NCBI GenBank assembly: GCA_963704615.1
Contig: OY969923.1
Span: 1,798,001-1,862,000, forward strand
Origin: Bog-756 sp963704615
GTDB taxonomy: Bacteria; Actinomycetota; Acidimicrobiia; Acidimicrobiales; RAAP-2
Length of the DNA stretch: 64,000 bases
Direction of reading: 5' to 3'
The translations under genes were made by a program, and so were the position numbers. This document shows, in pieces, positions 8,222-17,630 of this stretch (position 1 is the stretch's first letter; each line of letters starts with the position of its first letter). Under the pieces are notes generated by a model. That model had not been told where the DNA came from. It searched no databases and was given only the letters and a program-made list of their open reading frames with translations.

Positions 8222-9883
8222 TCAGGACAAGGATTCGTCGAGTTCCCCGAGCGAGTGGATCAGCTCCTGGTTGGCCGAGTAGTCCACCGGGCAGGCGATG
8301 ATCGACACACCCGTGTCCGCCAGAGCGGTGCGCAGAGTGGGCAGGAGTTCGTCGGCGGCGTTGATGAGATAGCCGACGGCACCGAAGCTCTCGGCGTACG
8401 CCGCGAAGTCAGGATTGGAGAAGGTTGTGTCGACGTCATGGCCCAACTCGAGATCCATCTTCCAGCTGATCAGGCCATAGGCATCGTCGACCCAGATCAG
8501 GATGACCATGGCGATGTTCTCGCGTATCGCAGTCTCGATCTCCTGGGAATTCATGAGGAAGGCACCGTCGCCGGTGGCAACCAGCACATTTGCGTGAGGC
8601 CGGGCGATCTTGGCCCCGATGGCGCCAGGCACCGCCCAGGCCATCGTGGACAGCCCATTCGAGATGAGGCAGGTGTTCGGTGAGTAGGTGGGGTAGAGGC
8701 GGGCCATCCACATCTTGAGGGCACCGGTGTCCACCAGCACCATGTCGTCGGGATCGAGCGCCGCTCTGGTATCGGCCACGATGCGTGCCGGAGCGACAGG
8801 GAATCGGTCATCGGCACGCCCGCGTTCGAGCTCCCCGGCCAACAGGCTGCGGATCAGCTGCGGCTCGGCGGACTGCTCGAAGTTTCTGTCAACTGCGGCA
8901 GCCAGGGCGTCGAGGCTGTGGCCGATGTCGGCTTGGAGTCCGACTGCCACGTTGTAGTGGAGATCCACTTCCGCGGGAAACCGATGGATGTGAATGATCT
9001 GCTTGTCGCCTAATGGATTGATCCGCACGGGGTCGAACTCCTGCAGCTCGTACCCCACGGTGACGATCACGTCAGCGTTGTCGAAGCCGAAGTTGACGTA
9101 GTCATGGCGCATGAACCCGACCGCACCGAGAGCCTGAGGGTGGTCGTCGGAGAAGACGCCCTTGCCGTGGAACGTGGTAGCCACCGGCACCCCCAGAGCT
9201 TCGGCGAAACGCCGCAGATTGTCCCCGGCGCGGGCGCGGGTGGCGCCGTGACCAGCAAGTACCACCGGGTTGACCGCTGCCTTCAGGATCGACGCGGCCC
9301 GAGCCACTTGTCCCGGTGACGGCTCATCGGGACGGGGGACGTTGACGGGGAGAGGCGAGGCCCCCGGTGGGGCAAGGGCTGTTTCGATGTCCTCGGGCAC
9401 GGCCAGATAGACCGCACCGGGCCGTTCTGTCTGCGCGAGCTTGAAGGACTTGCGGAGCATTTCGGGGACCGCCCCAGGTGTGGCGATCAGTGCTGACCAC
9501 TTGGTCACGGGTGCAAACATTGCCACCAGGTCAACACCCTGGTGGGACTCCTTGAAACTCCGATTCATTCCGACCTGGGCAGAAAGGGCGATCAGAGGGG
9601 TGGAGTTCGTCGTCGCATCGGCCGCACCAAGAAGCAGATTGATCGCTCCCGGCCCCAGCGTTGCTGAGCACACTCCCGCCGAGCCGGTGATGCGTCCGAA
9701 CGTCTCGGCCATGAATGAGGCGCCTTGTTCGTGGCGTACGAGCACGTAGTGGATCGAGGACCGCGACAGGGCGTCGACAAGATGGATGTTCTCTTCGCCA
9801 GGGATTCCGAACACATGGCTAACGCCCTCGTTTTCGAGGCATCGGACGATCAGCTCGGCAACGCTCAGAGAGGTTTCTGCCAC
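8222..9883 (-). CDS. Thiamine-diphosphate enzyme, acetolactate synthase large-subunit type
   Basis: The 553-residue cytosolic protein has the three-domain layout of this family: a pyrimidine-binding domain with the catalytic glutamate in RHEQGASFMAE (about residue 51), a central Rossmann-like domain, and a PP-binding domain with GDGAFLMNSQE followed by VDDAYGLI. The closest type is catabolic acetolactate synthase, which condenses two pyruvates. No small regulatory subunit or ilvC lies nearby, so a related carboligase or decarboxylase is equally possible. The start is GTG and no good Shine-Dalgarno site is visible. Confidence 0.85.
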   Translation of the reverse strand: MAETSLSVAELIVRCLENEGVSHVFGIPGEENIHLVDALSRSSIHYVLVRHEQGASFMAETFGRITGSAGVCSATLGPGAINLLLGAADATTNSTPLIALSAQVGMNRSFKESHQGVDLVAMFAPVTKWSALIATPGAVPEMLRKSFKLAQTERPGAVYLAVPEDIETALAPPGASPLPVNVPRPDEPSPGQVARAASILKAAVNPVVLAGHGATRARAGDNLRRFAEALGVPVATTFHGKGVFSDDHPQALGAVGFMRHDYVNFGFDNADVIVTVGYELQEFDPVRINPLGDKQIIHIHRFPAEVDLHYNVAVGLQADIGHSLDALAAAVDRNFEQSAEPQLIRSLLAGELERGRADDRFPVAPARIVADTRAALDPDDMVLVDTGALKMWMARLYPTYSPNTCLISNGLSTMAWAVPGAIGAKIARPHANVLVATGDGAFLMNSQEIETAIRENIAMVILIWVDDAYGLISWKMDLELGHDVDTTFSNPDFAAYAESFGAVGYLINAADELLPTLRTALADTGVSIIACPVDYSANQELIHSLGELDESLS

Positions 9884-9957
9884 GAGACAACATTAGGAGA
9901 TGAAGCCCCAAGGGAGAAGAGGCCCCGGCCCCAAGCTGTCCAGCGCCATCGAGAGTG

Positions 9958-10374
9958 TCAGTCCGAGAACGAGAACAAACGATCCGCTCTGTCCTGATCT
10001 TCATAGAAGATCCGGATCTCGTCCAGCAGATCATGCGGATCGAATCTGACGAGAAACACTTGCCCGATTCTGTACACAGCACCGTGAGCCTGAGCTTGTG
10101 AGTTCAGCAGCGCAGCCAGGTGGCTGTCCCCCAACAGCCAGTCGTCCCACTTCAGCACCTCGTAGGTCCCGTGGGTCAGCTCGAAGAGCCTTTTGACGTG
10201 GCCAGCGATCTGGTGGGGACCGTGGAACGTTCCGGCCATGTTGCTGTGCCCGGGGACTACGAGGGTCGCGTCGGGAGACAGGACCTGTACGGCCTTGTCG
10301 AGTTCGTCCATGGAGCAGCTCATGAAGAATTCCCTGGCCTTCACCAGACGGGTGGGTTGGGGATGACCAGTCAC
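9958..10374 (-). CDS. SnoaL/NTF2-like fold protein
   Basis: This 138-residue protein fits the SnoaL-like fold: an N-terminal helix pair (KAREFFMSCSMDELDKAVQ), ATLVVPGHSNMAGTFHGPHQI, then beta strands ending in DEIRIFYEDQDRADRLF. Such proteins are cone-shaped alpha+beta barrels and may be isomerases, hydrolases or binding proteins; the activity cannot be assigned. The GTG start overlaps the stop of the debranching-enzyme-like gene (GTGA), so it is translated as the last gene of a three-gene operon. Confidence 0.75.
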   Translation of the reverse strand: MTGHPQPTRLVKAREFFMSCSMDELDKAVQVLSPDATLVVPGHSNMAGTFHGPHQIAGHVKRLFELTHGTYEVLKWDDWLLGDSHLAALLNSQAQAHGAVYRIGQVFLVRFDPHDLLDEIRIFYEDQDRADRLFSFSD

Positions 10375-12443
10375 GACGCGGTGCCTTTCGGGGATGACGC
10401 CGATCGGGGGGGACGAACTCTTCCCCGACCGAATGCGTCGATGCGACCCCAGCGACCAGGGATGTCGAGCAGTTCGAGACCTCCGATTCCGACCGGAATC
10501 GCCGGCTCGACCACCAGATGCTCCTCAACCGGAGCCAGGCCGAGCATGGTGCGTAACAGCAGCAGCGGGGCCCCGGTGGACCAGGCCTGCGGCACGCAGG
10601 CCGTCGGGTAGCGGACCGGGTACTTGGTCATGGTGCGAGGGTAGCCTCCGAACGCCTCGGGCAGCCGGCCGTCGAAGAATCGGGCCGCGTGGAGAATGCC
10701 TTCGGCGACTCGCGCAGCCTCCTTTTTGAACCCGTAGCGTCGCAGCCCCCAGGCGATGAACGCATTGTCGAAGGGCCAGACCGTGCCCACGTGGTACCCG
10801 ATGGGATTGAACCGCCCCTCGCCCATGGCCAACGTGCGGATGCCCCAGCCCGAGTAGAGCCGCTCACCCATGAGGTGGTCGACGACCCGTCGCGCCTTTG
10901 ACTTGTCGACGATGCCGCTCCACAGGAGATGACCGATATTCGAGGTGAGGGAATCCACCTGGCGCCCGTCCGCCTCGATCGCCACAGCAAAGTAGCCGCC
11001 GTCAGCGATCCAAAAGTCGCGATTGAACCGACGCTTGAGATCCGCGGCCTCGGTCTCCAAAGCGGTCGCAAATGCTGAATCGTGCCATATGTGGCGGGCG
11101 AGACGGGCCCCTCGTACCTTGGCGTCGTAGGCGTATCCCTGAAGCTCGCACGTTGCTCGCGGAAAACCAGGAAGGGTCCCGTCCCGATAGGAGATCGCGT
11201 CCCAGGAGTCTTTCCAACCCTGATTCTCGAGACCAGTCGTCTCGTTACGTCGCTGATAGGAGATGTAACCGTTGCCTTGCAGATCCGCGTACTCGTCGAT
11301 CCAACGCAGTGCTGCCCGTGCTTCGTATTCGAGCTCGCGCACGAGCTGAGTGTCGCCGGTCCAACGCTCGTATTCGTCAAGAAGGACCACGTAGAGAGGG
11401 GTCGCGTCTGCACTGCCGTAGTAGGGCGACGTTGGGCGCTCCTCAAAGGCGGTCATCTCGCCGAAGCGCATCTCGTGAAGGATCCGACCGGGGTCCTCTT
11501 CTCGAAAGTCGTCGATGCGGGAGCCTTGCTGTTCACCGAGGGCGCGGAGCGTTGTCGCTGCCAGCTCCGGAGTGAACGAGATGGCCTCAAGACTCGTCAA
11601 GATGCTGTCGCGACCGAACATCGTCATGAACCACGGAAGCCCGGCTGCCGGCAGGGCGTGTTGCGGCATCGTTATCGGAGTGAATCGAAGCGCGGCGAGA
11701 TCGATCAGGCTTCGTTGGTAGGTCTCCCTCAGCGCATCGTTGTTGCATTCCAGGGTGGGAGCTTTGTTCAACCATTTCTCCAGCCCTCGAGCCAAGTCGG
11801 GCCGCTTTCCGTGACGGGCTCCGCCGGTGGATCTGATCGGATCGTCCGGAGAAGGGGGACCTGTGCCCACCCGGAGCTCGACCTCCCAGGAACCGTGGGG
11901 CTGAATGGCGACCAAAAAGGTCATCCCGTGCTTGTCGATTGACGGGGGCACCGACGCAGTGATCCATGTCTCTTGCACGAATGTGGACCGTTTGTACCCG
12001 AGGACCAGACTGTCTTTGTCGGTACGGGCGTGGTACGTCCCGCGTTTGTGGATGGGGTCTCTGATCTGGAAGAGGTCGGCGAAGTCACTGGCGGCGTCGA
12101 TGCGAAGGGCAAGGCTCACGTTCTCGTTCTTGTGGTTGAGGATCCGGATCGATTCGCGGAAGCCGGAATCCACAGCCCGCAACCTGATCACGGACAGCTC
12201 GGCATCGGCATAGGCAGTTCCCGTCCCGGGAACCAGGAAGAAACGAGTTTCGAAGTACTGCAGGTCGTCAGTCGACAATGCAGAAAGCCGCTCGCCGTCA
12301 ATGCTCAGCACCCAGGTCGACAGATGGCGAGTATCGAAGGCGAACAATCCGGTCGGATCGGTAAAACACGTCTCGATATCTCCTCGGCGATCACTGACTA
12401 CGAATGTGTTTCCTTCGAGTATCTGAACGAGATCGTCGCTCAA
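10371..12443 (-). CDS. Glycogen debranching enzyme-like (amylo-alpha-1,6-glucosidase) protein
   Basis: The 690-residue protein has the N-terminal beta-sandwich domain found in bacterial debranching-enzyme homologues (residues about 1-230) and a C-terminal (alpha/alpha)6 barrel (about 250-620) with FGRDSILTSLEA, WKDSWDAIS, GYHVGTVWPFDNA and EAFGGYPR. These proteins hydrolyse alpha-glucosidic bonds in polysaccharides or small glucosides; the exact substrate is unknown. It starts with TTG at 12443, overlapping the stop of the SCP-2 gene (TTGA), with AAGGG ten bases before. Its GTGA junction with the SnoaL gene makes a tightly coupled operon. Confidence 0.88.
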   Translation of the reverse strand: MSDDLVQILEGNTFVVSDRRGDIETCFTDPTGLFAFDTRHLSTWVLSIDGERLSALSTDDLQYFETRFFLVPGTGTAYADAELSVIRLRAVDSGFRESIRILNHKNENVSLALRIDAASDFADLFQIRDPIHKRGTYHARTDKDSLVLGYKRSTFVQETWITASVPPSIDKHGMTFLVAIQPHGSWEVELRVGTGPPSPDDPIRSTGGARHGKRPDLARGLEKWLNKAPTLECNNDALRETYQRSLIDLAALRFTPITMPQHALPAAGLPWFMTMFGRDSILTSLEAISFTPELAATTLRALGEQQGSRIDDFREEDPGRILHEMRFGEMTAFEERPTSPYYGSADATPLYVVLLDEYERWTGDTQLVRELEYEARAALRWIDEYADLQGNGYISYQRRNETTGLENQGWKDSWDAISYRDGTLPGFPRATCELQGYAYDAKVRGARLARHIWHDSAFATALETEAADLKRRFNRDFWIADGGYFAVAIEADGRQVDSLTSNIGHLLWSGIVDKSKARRVVDHLMGERLYSGWGIRTLAMGEGRFNPIGYHVGTVWPFDNAFIAWGLRRYGFKKEAARVAEGILHAARFFDGRLPEAFGGYPRTMTKYPVRYPTACVPQAWSTGAPLLLLRTMLGLAPVEEHLVVEPAIPVGIGGLELLDIPGRWGRIDAFGRGRVRPPRSASSPKGTAS

Positions 12444-12853
12444 TGGAGTGAACCCTTCGCCTCACGTTTCTTCGCGGCAGGTGCGCTCCGCCGCGGGCGA
12501 GGAGGCCCGGGAAAGAGACGCTGGAAGAGCATCAGCAATCGGAGATCGCCTCTCACTGCCATCGCTCCCCGCAACAGCGCTGTAGTAGCGTTCGCCCGAC
12601 CGGTGACGACCTGATGAAACGATCTCCTGTCCATCGTTACGACGACATCCGCCCGCAGTGTTCGCCGGATGACGGTCAGGCTTCCGTCGGTGACGATGAC
12701 GTGCCAGTTGTCAACTCCGGAATCGCCCACGACAACGAACCTCAGCGCTCCGGACGCGTGCATCAGGAGTGGCTGGTATTCCTCCGTCCCGAAGCTCTCG
12801 AAGAACGAAGCAATCCCGTTATCTATCGCATCAGCTTTCATGCGCTGGGTCAT
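12440..12853 (-). CDS. SCP-2 sterol-carrier-like domain protein
   Basis: This 137-residue protein looks like a single SCP-2 lipid-binding domain: GALRFVVVGDSGVDNWHVIVTDGSLTV, then DVVVTMDRRSFHQVVTGRANATTALLRGAMAVRGDL, which corresponds to the usual central strands plus the helix-rich lipid-tunnel end. It would bind a hydrophobic ligand in the cytosol. The C-terminus is a short basic tail. It is the first gene of the operon with the debranching-like and SnoaL-like genes. Another in-frame ATG at 12841 is possible; the ribosome site for either is weak. Confidence 0.75.
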   Translation of the reverse strand: MTQRMKADAIDNGIASFFESFGTEEYQPLLMHASGALRFVVVGDSGVDNWHVIVTDGSLTVIRRTLRADVVVTMDRRSFHQVVTGRANATTALLRGAMAVRGDLRLLMLFQRLFPGPPRPRRSAPAAKKREAKGSLH

Positions 12854-12960
12854 CCTGTGGATCCCTAGGTCGGATCAACATGATCACCGATGACCAGGGT
12901 CGATGTCCATCGGCGCACGTCGGGCTGGCACGGGCCCGGTCCAGACGGTTGAGTGCCCTA

Positions 12961-13815
12961 TCAGGCAGATGCGAACTCGAGCAGTTGCGGGGCGAGAAGA
13001 GGCCATCGCTCGAAGATGTGACCTGTGCCGTTCCTTGCTGCATCTGTCCGCTCGATCCACTCCCGATCGCCCCACGGCGGTTCGACCAACTGCGAGTGGG
13101 GGATGAGGGCATGCAGCCCCTCGGAGGTAGCCCGAGTGTGGTACGGGTCGCTTTCCCCGCTGCGGAAGATCAGGGTGGGAAGGGCCAGTGCGCGGTAAGC
13201 CGTGTCAGGCAGTCCGGGGACGACGGCACCGGAGTCGGGGCAGTAGACCCTCATCCAACGCTCGAGAACCGCGATGAACGCGTGGCGATCGAGCTCGAGA
13301 ATGCGGGCTCGGTTGGACGGATTGCGTTCGAGCACCTCCGTCCATTCGGGCAGTTCGACGACGGCTTCCATCCCGCCCTGCCAGGCCGCCCGGAGCGACT
13401 CGCCGCAGTACACGATGCCGAGGGTCATCAAGCCGAACACTCCACCGGAAATCCACCACATGGCCAGTTTCGAGGTCACGTCCGGATGTCGGGCGGCAGC
13501 CAGGAGGGACACTCGCGCTCCACCTGAACCGCCGGCGATAACGGCGGGCGCCATGTTGAGGGCCTTCAGCAGCCCGGCGAGCATGTCGGCCTGCATTTCG
13601 GACTCCGAGGAGCCGGTGAAGCACACGTCGGAGGCCCCGGTGTTCGGTCGGTCCCAGATGAGGACCCTGTTCCCCTCGGCGGCGAGCGCTTCGGCCAGCT
13701 CCCTGACCCCTGGTGTGTCCTTGCTGAACCGCCCACCGGGGGTGACCACCCAAGGCACACCATCGCCGATGATCTCGTAGGCGAGCGTCGTGCCATCGAT
13801 GTCGACCGTTGCCAT
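12961..13815 (-). CDS. Alpha/beta hydrolase
   Basis: From the ATG at 13815, which has GGGAGG eight bases upstream, the protein is 284 residues long. It has the nucleophile elbow IAGGSGGAR (Ser97), an acid candidate in FRSGESDPY and a C-terminal His in NGTGHIFERW, so a complete triad is plausible. The WDRPNTGASD segment before the elbow is typical of the family that includes epoxide hydrolases and esterases. The substrate is unknown. The gene is divergent from the thiolase gene. Confidence 0.85.
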   Translation of the reverse strand: MATVDIDGTTLAYEIIGDGVPWVVTPGGRFSKDTPGVRELAEALAAEGNRVLIWDRPNTGASDVCFTGSSESEMQADMLAGLLKALNMAPAVIAGGSGGARVSLLAAARHPDVTSKLAMWWISGGVFGLMTLGIVYCGESLRAAWQGGMEAVVELPEWTEVLERNPSNRARILELDRHAFIAVLERWMRVYCPDSGAVVPGLPDTAYRALALPTLIFRSGESDPYHTRATSEGLHALIPHSQLVEPPWGDREWIERTDAARNGTGHIFERWPLLAPQLLEFASA

Positions 13816-14078
13816 CCGCTGCCTCCCTCGAGCCCGGCGGCGTTTGGGCGTTCCGCCCCCGGGTGGGGTCTGTCTAGCACAGGCGCTTCCGGACGGATCG
13901 GGGCTTTGCCCGCCTCGACCGGTGCAATTAGCATCGGCGTCAACAGGTCCATCGACGTCCATCGTCGGTCCGGCGCAAGATCCTCGGAGAAAACGGCACC
14001 AAGCTCTACCGCCTTTGATACTCGGAGGTTCGGGGCCGGGCCAATGAGGGAGATGATGACGGGATCGGAGGGATGACC

Positions 14079-15317
14079 ATGGCCGACGCATTCGTTCTCG
14101 GTGGTGTGCGAACTCCGTTTGGGCGGTATGGAGGCTCTCTGTCCCACCTCCGGACCGACGACCTCCTTGGCCTCACGATGGCGGCTGCCTGCGAGCACGT
14201 GAGGGTACCGACCGATCGCATCGAGGACATCGCCGGCGGTTGCGTGAACACGGCCCATGAGGGCATGGGCGACATCGCCCGGTGGGCGGCCCTGGCGGCG
14301 GGCTTCCCCGATTCTGTCCCCGCGGTGACCGTCAATCGCTTCTGCGCCTCGTCCCTGTCCGGAGCCATCGGCATCGCACATGCCATTCACAGCGACGAGC
14401 TCGGCATCGGTCTCGCCGGGGGAGTCGAGTCCATGTCGCGGTCCGGATGGGCATACATGAAAGGCGATGCCCCCTTCAGTCCCCGCGGTCCGGTGTTCCT
14501 TCTGGACACCATGTGGGCGGGTGCCGGTGGCCCACCCAACCCGACATTATTGGCGAGCAACGCCTACGTCGAGATGATCAAGACGGCCCAAAACGTCGCA
14601 GACATGTACGAGCTCACCCGCGAGGAGATCGACGCGTTCGCGCTCCGCTCACACCTGCACGCCGCCACGGCCCGCGATTCGGGCCGATTCGCACTCGAGA
14701 TCCACCCGGTCGAGATCCCCGCCACCCGCAAACAGCCCGCCCGCTCATTCGAGCAGGACGAGGCCATTCGGGGTGACACCACCATCGAGATGCTGGCCTC
14801 GCTTCCTGCCCAACCGAACACAACCCAGATGACGGCCGGGAACTCGTCGCCACTGAGCGATGGGGCCAGCGCTATCGTCATCGCCAGTGGGGCAGAAGCG
14901 GAGTCGCTGGGCGTCGAACCTCTGGCGCGGGTGGTCGCGTCGGCCACGCACGCACTCGATCCCCAGTTGATGGGGATCGCGCCAGCCTTCGCCATGGCCA
15001 AGGCTTTGCGCCGGGCCCACCTCGCACCGGAGGAGATCGATATCTGGGAAGTCCACGAAGCGTTTTCCGCCCAGGCCCTCGGAGTACTCCGCGAGCTGCC
15101 GCGCCAGCTCGACGGTTTCGAAGTCCCCGATGATCGCCTCAATCCCAACGGCGGCGCGGTGGCCATCGGCCATCCTTTTGGTGCCTCGGGAACTCGCTAT
15201 GTCTTGACTCTGTCGACCGAACTGCATCTCCGGAAGTCTCGTTATGGCGTGCTCGGGGTCTGCGTCGGTTCGGGACAGGGTGTGGCCCTGGTCCTGGAGA
15301 ACCCGCAGGCCGCCTAG
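14079..15317 (+). CDS. Acetyl-CoA acetyltransferase / 3-ketoacyl-CoA thiolase
   Basis: The 412-residue protein is a full-length thiolase. It has the acyl-accepting Cys89 in NRFCASSLSG, the GGAVAIGHPFGASG histidine loop and the second catalytic Cys in GVCVGSGQG, so it should cleave or form 3-ketoacyl-CoA. It probably works in fatty acid or ring degradation. I chose the ATG at 14079 because GGAGGG at 14067-14072 directly abuts the earlier ATG at 14073 but has good spacing for 14079. No multifunctional enzyme partner is adjacent. Confidence 0.92.
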   Translation: MADAFVLGGVRTPFGRYGGSLSHLRTDDLLGLTMAAACEHVRVPTDRIEDIAGGCVNTAHEGMGDIARWAALAAGFPDSVPAVTVNRFCASSLSGAIGIAHAIHSDELGIGLAGGVESMSRSGWAYMKGDAPFSPRGPVFLLDTMWAGAGGPPNPTLLASNAYVEMIKTAQNVADMYELTREEIDAFALRSHLHAATARDSGRFALEIHPVEIPATRKQPARSFEQDEAIRGDTTIEMLASLPAQPNTTQMTAGNSSPLSDGASAIVIASGAEAESLGVEPLARVVASATHALDPQLMGIAPAFAMAKALRRAHLAPEEIDIWEVHEAFSAQALGVLRELPRQLDGFEVPDDRLNPNGGAVAIGHPFGASGTRYVLTLSTELHLRKSRYGVLGVCVGSGQGVALVLENPQAA

Positions 15318-15394
15318 CTCGTCCGATTCCGGGCCCGGGTGTCTCGTGCCCGGCGTCCCTGATGTCGTTGACATTCCGATACGTACCGGCACGT

Positions 15395-17059
15395 TCAGGT
15401 ACGCAGCACCACTCCGGGCCTCTGTCCCAGCGCCTCGGGCACGGGCCGGCCGCCGACCCGGATGGGTATCCCGTTGACCAACGTGTGGGTCATCCCGACC
15501 GGAGCATCGGCAGTCAGCCGCTCGCCATCGGCGGGGAAGTCCACGACCCGGCGGATGGGGCCCGGTGCCACCGTGTCGGGGTCGAAAACCACCAGGTCGG
15601 CGGCCTTCCCCACCGTCACCGAGCCCCGTTCTGCGAGGCCGTAGACACCGGCCGGCTCTGCGGTGAGCTTGTGGATGGCACGCTCGAGGGTCATGACCTG
15701 GCGATCTCGGACCCAGTTGCCGAGCAGGTCGGTGGCGAAGCAGGCGTCGCACAGCTGACTCACGTGGGCACCGGAGTCGGCCAGGCCCAAGAGGACGTCG
15801 TCCCGTGGCAGAAGGTAGGCGATCCCCTCCGGGTTGTTGTTGGCCAGCACCGACCAGAAACGGGTGGTCAGATCATCGGCGAGGGAGAGGTCGAGCAGAA
15901 CATCGAGGGCGGTGACGCCCTGCTCGTCGGCCAGCTCGGTGACCGAGCGGCCCACCAGGTCGGGCCGGGTGGGTGACTCCGCGACCGACAGGGACGAGCT
16001 GTTGAAGAAGCTGAAGCCCCGCGAGCTGAGCTGCTCTTGGGTCGTGCTCCGCCAACTGGGGTCGCGGTAGGCGGTCATCCTTTCCTCGATCGGGGCATCC
16101 ATGAGGGCCGCGAAATTGGGGTAGGTGTTGAGGGAAAAGGGCGCGGCCAGGTTCATCTGGAAGACAAGGGGGCGGCACGACACCTGCGGCCACACCTCAA
16201 TCCCCGAGGCGCGGGCTTCGGCGTGTTCGGCCATGACCCCGACGTGATAATCGGAGCCGGCGAATGTGAGCAGCGCCGTCCAAGTGAATGGTCGTCCGAT
16301 GTGGCGTTGCAGCTCGAACATCTGGCTGTGGGGCAACACGCCACCAGGTAGAAGAGCGGCCACGCCCCGGTCGCGGTTGCGCAGGGGCTCGAGCAGCGCG
16401 GCCAACTCGGCAAGGTCGGCCACCCGAGAGGGCACCGGGCGTCCGTGGTCGCCGTTGTGAGTTGGGGCCCAGCTCGAGGCGAAGCCGATGGCGCCGGCGT
16501 CGAGCGCCTCGTCCACGATGCCGGCCATTGCGGCCAGCTCATCATCAGTGGCGGCACGCTCGTAGGCGTCGGGGCCCATGGCATAGAGCCGGACGGCGGT
16601 GTGCCCGACGTAGCAGCCGTAGTTGAGGGCCACGCCGCGTGCCTCGACAGCGTCGAGATACTGGGGGAAGGTCTCGAACTCGTCCCAAGGGACACCGGCG
16701 ACCAACGTGTCGAAGCTCATGTCCTCGACGTGTTGGAGGGTGCGAACGAGCATCTCCCGCCCTGCGGGGCGGGTGGGGGCGATGGAGAAGCCACAGTTCC
16801 CGGCCACCACTGTGGTCACCCCGTGGAAGGACGAGGGGCTGAGGTCGGGATCCCAGAAAACCTGGGCGTCGTAATGGGTGTGGATGTCGATGAATCCCGG
16901 GGCCACGACCTGGCCGGATGCATCGAGTTCCGTGACGCCGGTCAGTGCCTCACCGACGGCCACGATCCTCCCGTCACGGACGGCGACGTCGGCCGTCCGG
17001 CCCGGCGCACCACTCCCGTCCACCACGGTCCCGCCGCGTATGACGATGTCACCGTCCAT
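15395..17059 (-). CDS. N-acyl-D-amino-acid deacylase family amidohydrolase
   Basis: The 554-residue protein has the composite beta-sandwich plus TIM-barrel form of amidohydrolases. The N-terminus shows the metal motif DIHTHYD (His60, His62), then AGNCGF with Cys89, the cysteine metal ligand characteristic of D-aminoacylases. Near the C-terminus, GLADSGAHVSQ gives the catalytic Asp and AERGSVTVGKAADLVVFDP closes the sandwich. It likely hydrolyses N-acylated D-amino acids or related amides in the cytosol. The start ATG follows GGTGAGGTC. The gene converges on the thiolase gene, 77 bases away. Confidence 0.88.
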   Translation of the reverse strand: MDGDIVIRGGTVVDGSGAPGRTADVAVRDGRIVAVGEALTGVTELDASGQVVAPGFIDIHTHYDAQVFWDPDLSPSSFHGVTTVVAGNCGFSIAPTRPAGREMLVRTLQHVEDMSFDTLVAGVPWDEFETFPQYLDAVEARGVALNYGCYVGHTAVRLYAMGPDAYERAATDDELAAMAGIVDEALDAGAIGFASSWAPTHNGDHGRPVPSRVADLAELAALLEPLRNRDRGVAALLPGGVLPHSQMFELQRHIGRPFTWTALLTFAGSDYHVGVMAEHAEARASGIEVWPQVSCRPLVFQMNLAAPFSLNTYPNFAALMDAPIEERMTAYRDPSWRSTTQEQLSSRGFSFFNSSSLSVAESPTRPDLVGRSVTELADEQGVTALDVLLDLSLADDLTTRFWSVLANNNPEGIAYLLPRDDVLLGLADSGAHVSQLCDACFATDLLGNWVRDRQVMTLERAIHKLTAEPAGVYGLAERGSVTVGKAADLVVFDPDTVAPGPIRRVVDFPADGERLTADAPVGMTHTLVNGIPIRVGGRPVPEALGQRPGVVLRT

Positions 17060-17320
17060 GACCTCACCCGTTTCCTCGACGCCTTGCAGCCGGCTTGTCG
17101 GACCTCTCTGTCGGAGCCTGTCGGGGCCCCGGCGTCCGACGCCCCTCCTGTGATCCGGACGGTTGAGACACTAACCAATGGGAGGCGGTCCGTCGCCTGT
17201 CACCGGCCCGTCCGTCGGGGGCCGTCGCAGAGGCCGTTCGGGGGGCATCGAGGGCCAGCCCGTCGGGGCGGGCCCTCGGATTAGGATGCTCAAGGACCGA
17301 CAGGTGAAGGAGTGAGCATC

Positions 17321-17491
17321 GTGGTTGAGCGATCGAACGTTCACACGAGCCCCGGCGTTTCGCCGGCCAACGCCGACGAGATGATTGACGAGGCGGGCAA
17401 GGAGTCGTTCCCCGCCAGCGATCCTCCGGCAACCTGGTCGGGACGAGAGCCACGCCAACGGAACGCAGACGGCGGAGAGGCTCGCAGTTGA
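17321..17491 (+). CDS. Small conserved ESFPASDPP-motif protein
   Basis: A 56-residue frame starts with GTG at 17321, eight bases after AAGGAG (17307-17312), and ends at TGA 17489-17491. It contains DEMIDEAGKESFPASDPPATW, which matches a short motif (D-E-A-x-x-E-S-F-P-A-S-D-P-P) seen in many small bacterial proteins of unknown function. A GTG at 17312 is in frame but overlaps the ribosome site. The flanks are low-complexity and probably disordered. Expression is supported by the motif and the ribosome site, not by length. Confidence 0.7.
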   Translation: MVERSNVHTSPGVSPANADEMIDEAGKESFPASDPPATWSGREPRQRNADGGEARS

Positions 17492-17514
17492 AGCCGGTGG
17501 GCCACCATTCTCTC

Positions 17515-17580
17515 TTAACCGGGCGATGCCGCATACTTATCCGGGCGATACCGCATGGTTAACCGGGTGATACCGCATGC
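17515..17580. repeat. Three 22-bp tandem repeats upstream of the VOC gene
   Basis: Three consecutive 22-base units lie at 17515-17536, 17537-17558 and 17559-17580 with no spacer. The shared core is TT-A-[AT]-CCGGG-[CT]-GAT-[AG]-CCGCAT. The units differ at only a few positions. They sit between the small ESFPASDPP gene and the VOC gene start at 17631, in the position of a promoter or operator. A 22-base period is close to two helical turns, so a protein would meet each copy on the same face. No protein is known to me for this sequence. Confidence 0.75.
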
Positions 17581-17630
17581 GCAGCGGTCCGGGGGTGAAC
17601 CGTTGGTCGCGGTGATCGGAGCCTCAGCAA

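Noticed and set aside
17327..17337. Second LexA box near GAACGTTC
   Set aside because: The two halves have no four-base gap as in CGAAC-N4-GTTCG, and it lies inside the small ORF.
17515..17580. CRISPR array
   Set aside because: Units abut with no spacers and there are no cas genes.
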